A stretch of 64,000 bases of DNA from Didymella arachidicola (taxonomy: Eukaryota; Ascomycota; Dothideomycetes; Pleosporales; Didymellaceae): the NCBI GenBank assembly GCA_016630955.3, contig CM049995.1, positions 806,001 to 870,000 of the forward strand. Reading direction: 5' to 3'. The translations under genes and the position numbers were made by a program. Below, piece by piece: positions 55,110 to 64,000 of the stretch (positions within the stretch are counted from its first letter, which is position 1; each line of letters starts with the position of its first letter). A model generated the notes under the pieces. That model was given only the letters and a program-made list of their open reading frames with translations, made no database searches and had not been told where the DNA came from.

Positions 55110-57834
55110 TCACTGAGCAGGATGATTTGAGCCGTTACCAAACCCGTTCTCCCCAATCGGCGCCAGTCTGTGCCTGTCTGGGGACGGACTGCTCTTCTTG
55201 ACCGGCGGACTCAAGATTTGCGGGCTTGCATCCGGGTTCAAGCTCTTGATCGGGGGAAAGATGGGCGTCTCGCTCATCTCATGGCTGCTCTGTGGCCTTG
55301 CGCCATCGTGTTTCAGCGGCGCAGGGATCGCGTCGGGTAGGATTTGTGCAGGCATCTGCGACGGCGAAGGCGCAATGCGGACTGGCGCCGGCGCGGGTGA
55401 AGACATGTGTGGCATGGGCGCCGGCGAGCTGTGCTTGACCGGCGAGAAAGAAGGGCGTTGTGCGGAGCTGGGCGGGAAGGAAGAATGGGGGCTGTTGAAG
55501 TTGTAGACTGCTGGCAGACCGGTAGCAGGTCGCGGCGAGTTAGCAGGCGAATGCTTGACTGGAGATCCAGCAGGGCCGGCGGCTGTGCCTGGACGGCTGA
55601 AGCTCTGGTTGAAGCTCTGATTGAATGTTTGCGCAACAGGGGTGTGCTGCGATGGACCAAACGGATTCGACATGCCGAGGGAGCTACCGTTCTGCTGGGG
55701 AAGAGGCATCCGTATGCTCTTGAAAGGGCTAGTTGGTGCAGGTGGGAGATTGAAAGGGGGTGGTGAAGAACCCAAGCCGTTCGACCTGAAAGAGCTGTCG
55801 GCTGGGCGTGACGAAGACGCTGGCCGTTGCCGTATGGGCGAAGAATTGGGATCTGGTAGACGCGACGGCGATCCGTAGGCGGCCTCTGAGTTTTGTATGC
55901 CCGGAGGACCGAGAGCTTGACCACGAGGTGAGAGGCTAGGTCCATCTACCCACGGTTGCGCAGGTTGGAAGTGAGGGTGCTGGGCTTGTGACGAGCCAGG
56001 CCGAGGGGCGGGTATCGACACAGACTCCAGACGGCGAGTCAGGCCTGAGGATCCTTCTCCATTCGCTTGCGAAGCTGGTGATGCTGAGGTTAGCCGCAAC
56101 TTAAGCGGTGGCAGCTTGGGTTGGTCAGCTTCCTCGCCTTTCCGCTTGCAGGATGTGCAGATGAACTCAAACTTGGAATCTTCGGCCTCCTCCTCCGAGA
56201 TGCCATGACACTTCACATGCTGCCACACGTTACACTTCTCGCATGACACTTGCGGCGAGTTGTCGTTGAGATTGGACCCGTAGACGCCGCACTTCTCACA
56301 ATCGAAGAACCAACCCTCCTCCTCGTTGAGTTTTTTGAGATCGGCTTCATGCTGCTTCATCATGGCCTTAAGATGTCTTTCAGATAGGCGGGCGTTGTTG
56401 GACGCTAATTTCTGTTCGTTCTCTTGTAGCTTGCGAAGTTCCTCTTCCTTGAGGACCTTCGCGGTCTCGCGTTCGCGCAATCGCTGTTCTCGTGTCATTC
56501 GACGGGAGTCGTGCGCCTGCAGTATGTTAGCTTCGGCGTATCAGTACAGCCCACTTGACCTACTTCTTCAAGCTTCTTCAGCTTCGCTTGCTCGGCGTGA
56601 GCCTTAGCAAGCTCTTCTTGTCTCCTGCGTTCCGCAGCTTCGACCTCTTCGACCTCCTTCTGCTTCTCAACCCTGGCTGATATACGAGACGATCGCTTCG
56701 CCGTGGCGAGCTTTTGAAGATTTTCGAGCTCCCTAGCTTTACGAGCTTGTTTGCGTGCCTGCTCTTCAGCCAGGCCTTCCATGATGGGTATCACATCCTC
56801 CTCAATGCGCTTATAGAGTTTCTTCTCATTGGGATCACGGCTTTTGCGTATGCTGCTGAGGTAGTCGTGGTAGTCCTCAAGTGTGACGCAAAGGCATTCC
56901 CACTTCACACCACCGAATCCATCATCTTCGACCTCTTCGGGCTCCTGCGCGGCCGCAGCTTCCTCGTCCTCCACCTCCTCTTCAGGCTCTGGGGATGATT
57001 GCTTTTGCCGCTTGCTGGCGCGAGTTCCCCTTGGCTTTGCCTTTGGCTTCGCCTTGGCTTTGGTCTTTGCTTTGGGCGCAGGCGCAGGCGGGGCGGGTTC
57101 GGTTCGGCGATACATGCGGTTGTCATCAAGAACGAAGAGAGCTCTCTCTTCCTTGTCCCAGCCGGTCGGCTCCATGCGCTACGTTGCTTGTTCAGCCATG
57201 CCCCAATATGCCTCTTTGACTAAGCTTACCCAAAGTGCTTGCTCGCTATCAGGGAGTACCCCCAGCCGTTCCCGTATCGAGTTGGGGTTGTTCAACGTCC
57301 ATGTTGAAAGTTGTTGCAGGATGCGGATTTTGGTGAAGATGTCGAAGTCATCAAATTTCTTGGGCTCTTCCTCTTCACCGAAGGGATTGCGCTCGGGCGC
57401 CTTGGCGACGAACTGGCGGCGCGTGTACTCATCGAAGATGGCTGGCCTAAGTTGGGTAAGACATGTCAGTGTAGAGGTACATGGGCACGTACGTGAGGCC
57501 CTTGTGTGACGAAACATGCTTCAACAGCGCCAGTCCAATCGCCGCAAGCTTTTCTGAGGGGCCGGGCTTCAGGCATTCAGACTCGAGCTCCTGCATCTCA
57601 GTCAGTCGTTATCCCGTCAGAGCCATTTTCGGCGCATCCACAAAAAGCGGTTGGGCACGGCAGACATACCTCGATGTCGAAGTCTTTGTCGATCTTGACC
57701 GCGTCGCCGAACAGAAATATGTACTGTGCGAGATTTGCAAATTGCCACATATTTCGCAGCTTCTGCAATGTGCTCGGCGTCTCGACGGCCTCGTCGGCAT
57801 CCATCTCGCTCGCGGCGCGCTTGCGTGCAGGCAT
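55110..57834 (-). CDS. DDT/WHIM-like and PHD-finger chromatin protein
   Basis: Five exons: complement(55110..56516, 56564..57178, 57230..57446, 57493..57590, 57670..57834), 833 residues, with every junction in phase. The N-terminal region (LAQYIFLFGDAVKIDKDFDIEELE..., ALLKHVSSHKG, KIRILQQLSTWTLNNPNSIRERL) resembles the DDT and WHIM1 modules of ISWI/Rsf1-type accessory proteins. A basic AK-rich stretch and an acidic patch follow, then a long coiled coil (residues 270-430). A C4HC3 PHD finger lies near 420-480 (CEKCGVYG, CEKCNVWQHVKCHG, FICTSCKRK). The C-terminal 350 residues are Pro/Ser-rich. Inference: nucleosome-remodelling or histone-reader function in the nucleus; the complex is not identified. 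It is divergent from CCH1. Confidence 0.85.
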
Positions 57835-59022
57835 CGTGATGGAGCGTGCCGTAGGCGACGCGTGTGAAGGGCGTGTATCGGGCGCAGATGATGGTTGTGG
57901 GCGCAGATGGGGTGTCGCAGATGATGCTGTAGATATAGAGAGTCGAAAAATGGCACGTGGACGGGCTGCGCAGCGGCGTGGTGAGCGTGAAAGTCGTGGA
58001 GTGGTGGAGCAAGGCGCGTCGTGGAATCTGCGGAGTCTGAACTCGGGTATGGCCTGAAACGGTAAGCGTCGACTTGTCCCCTAACGTCACAGTGGGCGGC
58101 AGATCTCCAATGTCCAATTTCGTTTCTTGCACAGACTGGCCGGTTCCTGACGTGTCGATGTGGCTGTTCGGGGGTTTGCACAGACTCGCTGCCCTAATTA
58201 GACGCGTTGAGGTGGTTGTGCTCGTCTTGGAGTGAAATGCTGGAGTCGCTGTAGCTTGCCAATCACGGCTCTATATCCCGCCTGCACACGCTGGTTGTCG
58301 TCACGTCATGGTCGATTGAGAGCCAAGAGCAGCAGGTTAAGCTACTCGAGACGGTAGAGCAGAGAGGCTTGTGATGGACATGGCCGCCACGATTTGGGCG
58401 TGGCTGTCGATGCGTTCTGCAGGTGTGGCTGAAACACATGCATCGGACAGGGGGACATGGGCAGCCACCAACGAGAGAGCCGTGAGAAGTGCATCGGCTC
58501 CAACGAGAAACGTTGCGTGGCGGAGCTGGTCCGGCGCTCGTGTCACGACGGACAGAGCAGCATGCGCTCCCAGGTGCATTGTATACATACACCTGCGTGC
58601 AGTACCGTGCAGTATTGAAAGCTTGCCCTCTTCCAGCGATTTCAAGACTGAAGCCTGGAGGTGACAGCTCCCAGCTACCAGCTGTGGGCGTTGAGCTACC
58701 GCGAACTCCGTGCCCCTGCCGCAGCAGCCTTATTTAGCAATCGCGACCCTGTCCACGGGTATCCACTCCGAGAGCTGGCACACGCCGTAATCCCGCATCT
58801 TTCTTCGTTTCTCTCTTTCTGACCGACCCTCTGCCCGAAGACACACACCTACAGGTCTCCTGGGTGTCTGCGCATGCCTATATCGCCGCCCTTTCCGTAT
58901 TGCTACCGCCGCCACGCTCGCTATTCCGCCGCTTACGACCCTCATGTGCATGCGATAGTGTTTGTATCTGAAGCGCGGCCAGATGCACAGCTGAGTGCTG
59001 CGCACCCGCACCAGAAGCTCCC
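57835..59022. other. Divergent promoter region of the PHD gene and CCH1
   Basis: About 1.19 kb between two divergently transcribed genes. CT-rich stretches near 58795-58830 resemble fungal promoter pyrimidine tracts. No exon or RNA gene was recognised. Confidence 0.5.
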
Positions 59023-62000
59023 ATGTCATACCCCGACCCCGATTACAACCACCGCCGAAGCCAGACGCACCAATCGATACCGCTGCAAGATCTCAACAGA
59101 CCGCCCGACGAAGATGGCTCGCCCGCGTCCGCGCCCGCGCCCGCGCCGCACCAGCACCGCCGCACCCTGAGCGACCGCGGGCGCAATCTGCTCAGACAGA
59201 CGGGCGGCCTGGCTACGGGCCAGTACAGATCTCCAGAGTATGCGCCCATCGCTGAGGTGTCGCCAAGCCCCACGCGGCGACCGCAGCTGCACACGAGCAC
59301 AGCTGCCGGGCCCGGCGGGATACGGAGAGTGGACGACGATGCGACAGACTCGCCCATAGACGCAGGCGCCTTCCAGTCTGCCATTGGATTCGGCATGGAC
59401 ATGAACTTCCAGGGCGACACTTCCCCACCGCTGTCACCCATAATACCTACGCCGGGGTCGTCGGAAGACTACCATCGGTACAACCAAGACCCGTATGCGC
59501 AGAGGGGCCCTTCTGAGGACCATGGCTATTTTACCTCTGTGGACATAGACGATGATACTGCGCGCTTGACAGACACGCGGCACTTGCAGCCTATAAGCGG
59601 TGCTGCGAACAACACATCACCGGGATCTGTGGATCGCTCCAGCTTCCAAAGTGTACAGTTCCTGAGTCCAGGAGGCACCTCGCCAGGAGGAAGGTTCAGT
59701 GGTGACGTTGGCCAGGCGGAAAGTGCGACAGGTCTCAGTCCGGCGCCAAGCAGAACCCGTTCGCTCTCTCCTGGCCATCTTGGGTCGCCGCTGGCCCGCG
59801 CCGGAACCATCATGCGAAACATGTCTCAGCGTGTTGTCAACGTCACCAATGACTCCGAAGTAGCCGAGCGCCATATCCAGAGGAAGTCCACCCTCCACCA
59901 GTCGCGCATGCAGCCACCTCCCTCGTTAACAGCACTGCCGGAATACATGACCGATGGCCCTAGATCGCCAGTGCCGCCCACACCAATCGAGAAACCGTCG
60001 ACACCCATTGTACGCTCTCGCAGGTCGAGTGCGCAATGGCACAGGCCCGCGAACCCCTTCCGTGGCAAGAGCCTGGGCATTTTCCCAGCGGACAGCTCTA
60101 TACGACTCAAGTTGAGCGATATTCTTGTGAACCCAATTACTGAGCCTTTTCTTCTCATTCTCATCGTGGTTCAGACTGTCTTATTGGCAGTGGATGCGAG
60201 AAGCAAGGCACAATACGAACCTGGCCATATCAAGGAGTTTGACAAGTTCTCGGCCATTGACTGGGTCTTGCTCGGTCTATTCATCGTGTACACCATCGAA
60301 GCCGTCATTCGAATCATTGTTTCTGGTTTCATCATTAACCCAGTCGAATACAGTACCATTAACAGACAGGTGGGCCTGCGAGAGGCCGTCATCACCAAAG
60401 CCAATCAGTTATTCAATGGACCCCAACGACAGCCGTCACAGCGAAGAGGTGGTGCCAACACCGAATCAACCTTGGGTGGTCCTCAGCAGCCTTCCGTCCT
60501 ACGAAGCTTTACGACTGCACAAATGAACCCTGACGTTGGACCACAGGACCCACGCGAACGACAGCGTGTTCGGCTGGCACATAGAGCCTATCTTCGGCAT
60601 TCCTTCAACCGTACCGACTTCGTTGCTGTGGTCTCATTCTGGATCGCTTTGTTACTGGGTGCGCTTAGCATCAAGAACACTCGCGTCATTCTGGTTTTTC
60701 AAATGTTGAGTTGTCTGCGCATCATTCGTTTATTGAATTTGACAAGTGGTACTTCAGTGAGTTCAAATCTGATCCAATCAGCAACACTGCTAATTCAGCT
60801 GCAGGTCATTCTCAGAAGTCTGAAGAAAGCTGCCCCTCTTCTGCTGAATGTGGCGTTCCTGATCGGATTCTTCTGGCTGCTGTTCGCCATTGTTGGGGTC
60901 CAGAGTTTCAAGTCTAGTCTACGAAGAAACTGTGTCTGGACCGACCCTGATGACCCTACTCAGACCTTCACCAACTCAGACCAGTTCTGTGGAGGGCAAC
61001 TGGTCAACCAATCTGGGACTCTCGTCCACCAGGGGTATCTACCTGCTCCAGGCAGACCAGCCGGGCCTGAGCATGGCAAAGGCTTCTTGTGCCCAGTAAA
61101 CTCGATCTGTATTGAAGGCGACAATCCCTTCAACGGCACCCAAAGTTTTGACAACATTCTACAGTCCCTGGAGCTGGTCTTCGTTGTCATGTCGTCCAAC
61201 ACTTGGTCCGGCCTGCTCTATACAGTGTCAGATACAGACTACCTCGTCAGCTCCCTCTTCTTCATCATCGGCATTGTCGTTCTCAGTCTGTGGCTCATAT
61301 CGCTACTGATTGCTGTAATCACTTCGACTTTTCAGATCATTCGCGAAGAAAGCAAGACTAGTGCTTTCACTGGCGAACAGATCGTAGAAGGAGACGCCGA
61401 GAAGGATCAAGCCAATCAGCGCGTCAGCAGTCTGAAGCGTATGTACGACAAGACATCAGGGGCATGGGTTTTCGTTATCGCCTTCGGTCTCATTGCACAA
61501 ATGATGAGAAGCGCCAGCATGAGCAACTTTCGGCGCAATTTCATTGACGTTACCGAAACCTTCATCACAATTGTGCTACTTGTCGAGATCATCATTCGAT
61601 TCATTGTAGACTGGCGGCATTTTTTTAGAAGCAGGCGCAACGTTGCCGATCTTATGATTGCCATCATCACCACGGTCATTCAGATCCCGGCGGTGAAGGA
61701 AGCCCATGGTGGGCGAGCATACGCATGGCTGAGTATCTTTCAGATTATGCGAGTCTACCGCGTTGTCTTAGCCGTCCCTGTCACGAGAGACCTTATTGTG
61801 GGTTAAACCCTATCCTCCTCAGATCGTTACTGACATCCTCTCAGATGATCGTCTTTGGCAACGTTAGCGGTCTGCTCAACTTGATTGTCTTCGTGTTCCT
61901 TCTTACTTTCCTTGCGTCCATCTTTGCGTCCCAGCTCTTTCGAGGTGAGATCCCCGATGAGGCCGACGATGAGACGGTCAGGGTACCGTTCAACGATATC

Positions 62001-63970
62001 TGGAACTCGTTCATCGGTATGTACATAATCTTCTCCAGTGAGAACTGGACAGAGATAATGTACACCGTGACAGGCTACCAGAAAGCATTCGGAACTGCCT
62101 GGATCGGAGCCTCGTTCTGCATTCTTTGGTTCATCTTCGCCAATCGTGAGTACCTCTGCTCTTGGTCTGGGCACAGCTAATTAGATCAGTCATCGTCTTG
62201 AACATGTTCATTGCTGTCATTCAAGAAAATTTTGATGTATCAGAAGATGAGAAACGACTCCAGCAGGTCAAGGCTTTCCTTCAGCAGAAAGAGGATGGAC
62301 TGAACTCATCATACGGGTGAGCGGGATCAGACTAATGAGACTGCCCTAGCTAACATCTGACAGCAACTTGTCGCTATCGTCCATCTTCAAGCTCGGCCAC
62401 GCCAATCGCAGGGATCCACTAGACTACGGTTCAGCCGCGGCTGAAATGCTGCTCAAGGATGCCGTCGTACGCGATTTCCTTGACGAAGGCGACGAGGACG
62501 CATCACCTCGTGACGAGGAGCCTCGACCGGGCATTCGCCCAGCGAAGACGATCGTTGGTTCTGGCACCATGTCCACGATCTGGCAACGTCTCTTACGCAA
62601 GACAGTCCACAGAGAGCCAAACCCTTTCTACGCTCCCCTCGACTACGGCCGAGCGTATGAGGATCTCGATCCCAGGAAGATGGCCAAAGAAGTGGTGTCA
62701 GCTACAGAAAGACGAAAGAAGGCTCAACGAGAATATCTGCGAAACCATCCTAACTACAATGTCTCACTGTTCCTGTTCAAGCCTAGCAACCCCATTCGCA
62801 GGCTCTGTCAGCGAGTGGTCGGACCTGGCCGTGGCGGTGATCGTATCGAGGGTCTGGCGCCTTCGGTCCCGATCTGGTACGCCTTCTCGGCTTTTGTATA
62901 TGCTGCGATCATTGCAATGGTCTTGCTGGCCTGCATTACCACACCACTCTATCAGCGCGAATATTTCACGACCCATGAATTCAGCGTCAGAAACTGGTTT
63001 GTCTGGACCGACATGGGCTTTGCTGTCCTTTTTACATTCGAGGCACTCGTCAAAGTCATTGCCGACGGATTTTTCTGGACACCCAATGCCTATTTTCGTG
63101 GCTCTTGGGGTTTTATCGACGGCGTCGTGTTGGTGACACTATGGGTCAACGTTGCCACATCGCTGCTGAACGAGGGTCAGATCTCAAGGACTGTTGGTGC
63201 GTTCAAGGCCCTTAGAGCACTCCGACTTCTCAATGTCAGTGACAGCACCCGTGATCATTTCCACTCACTCATAGTGCGCGGATGGTGGAAGCTCTTCTCG
63301 GCTGCGTTTGTGTCTATAAGTTTGTTGATCCCGTTCGCCATATACGGACTCAACCTCTTCGTTGGACAATTCCAGGCATGCAATGACGGCGCCTTCGGCT
63401 CTACCAATCTCAAGGACTGTGTTGGAGAATACAAGAGTTCACCGTTTGATTGGGATGTCCTAGCGCCTCGCCAAGCTGCCAACCCATACTACGACTTTGA
63501 CAATTTTGGGAACTCTTTGTTCATTCTTTTCCAGATTGTCTCCCAGGAGGGTTGGACAGATGTCTTATTTGCGAGTATGGCTATTACTGGTGTCAACACT
63601 CAGCCAGAAGACTTCCACCGTAGAGGTAACGGGGTTTTCTTCATCGTCTTCAACTTACTTGGTGCAGTCTTCGTCCTTACGCTGTTCATCTCTGTGTTCA
63701 TGCGCAATTACACGGAACAGACTGGTGTGGCGTTCCTGACCACTGATCAGCGCTCCTGGCTCGAATTGCGCAAACTACTTCGACAAATCTCGCCTTCGAA
63801 ACGGCCATCTTCGACAAGGCAACGCGAGTCTTGGGAAGAATGGTGCTATCGACGAGCTGTCCGCAAGACTGGTAATTGGCAGCGGTTCATCACAGGAGTT
63901 TTACTTCTGCATTTGCTTCTGCTCTGCCTAGAATGGTACCCTGGTTACGCAGGATGGGATCTCGCAAGAG
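59023..63970 (+). CDS. CCH1: Voltage-gated calcium channel alpha subunit CCH1 (3' end beyond window)
   Basis: Four exons here, 59023..61797, 61845..62145, 62190..62316 and 62364..63970 (1603 residues so far). A donor GTACGG at 63971 leads out of the window. The first 360 residues are a disordered cytosolic N-terminus. Three complete ion-channel repeats are visible. Repeat I runs about 370-800 with pore SSNTWSGL. Repeat II runs about 815-1040, with S4 MRVYRVVLAVPVTRD, pore SSENWTEI and S6 ending LIVLNMFIAVIQENF. Repeat III runs about 1240-1530 with S4 KALRALRLLN and pore VSQEGWTDV. Repeat IV has just begun (WQRFITGVLLLHLLLLCLEW). Known: Cch1 with Mid1 forms the fungal plasma-membrane high-affinity Ca2+ influx channel. 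Junctions at exons 1-2 (RDLI-MIVFGN) and 2-3 (FAN-LIVLNM) are in phase. Confidence 0.95.
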
Positions 63971-64000
63971 GTACGGTTGATGCATCGTGATTCTCAACTA

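Overview
The window is nuclear DNA from a filamentous ascomycete (Pezizomycotina; a dothideomycete is my best guess). Supporting signs are many short GT-AG introns of about 45-110 bp with CTAAC/CTGAT-type branch sites, a HET-domain gene, two Zn2Cys6 regulators, an orphan seven-helix membrane protein, and family signatures typical of these fungi. Gene models below were spliced by hand. Where donor, branch, acceptor, reading phase and total length all agree, I treat the model as firm.

Layout. 1-2.6 kb: no recognisable gene. 2.6-11 kb (minus strand): a UNC-45/Cro1-type myosin chaperone and a very large LRR scaffold of the septation initiation network (cdc11/SepK/Nud1 type), both linked to cytokinesis. 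11.6-22 kb (plus): a conserved-looking protein of unknown function, the inositol hexakisphosphate kinase KCS1, a tiny spliced gene, and a seven-transmembrane protein. 22-25.5 kb: gene-poor, but with two tRNA genes. tRNA-Val(AAC) has an ordinary intron. tRNA-Leu(UAG) is interrupted three times: once by a normal anticodon-loop intron and twice by about 50-bp inserts that look exactly like spliceosomal introns. 25.5-31 kb (minus): a GCN4/CpcA-type bZIP with a complicated 5' leader, a doubtful ORF, and a five-exon PF11951-like regulator. A 348-bp MITE lies at 31.2-31.5 kb.

33-39 kb: two divergent gene pairs. CIA30 (minus) faces a DUF202 membrane protein (plus), and replication factor RFA2 (minus) faces the ribosome-biogenesis helicase DBP10 (plus); the second pair has an MCB-like site in the shared promoter. 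38.9-44.1 kb: about 5.2 kb without a recognisable gene, carrying a 91-bp tandem duplication. 44.1-54.8 kb: a Zn2Cys6 regulator with a PAS-like region, the divergent pair spf31/DNAJC8 and DBP4, a second Zn2Cys6 regulator, and a HET-domain gene with a TGA inside a 42-bp duplication. 55-64 kb: a DDT/PHD-finger chromatin protein (minus) and, divergently, the calcium channel CCH1, which runs off the right edge in its fourth repeat.

Most genes are housekeeping or regulatory (actomyosin and septation, inositol pyrophosphate and calcium signalling, amino-acid control, replication, splicing, ribosome assembly), not a metabolic cluster. The most unusual observation is the tRNA-Leu gene. Removing the three inserts restores a perfect cloverleaf, which implies that mRNA-type introns interrupt a tRNA gene and split its A box.
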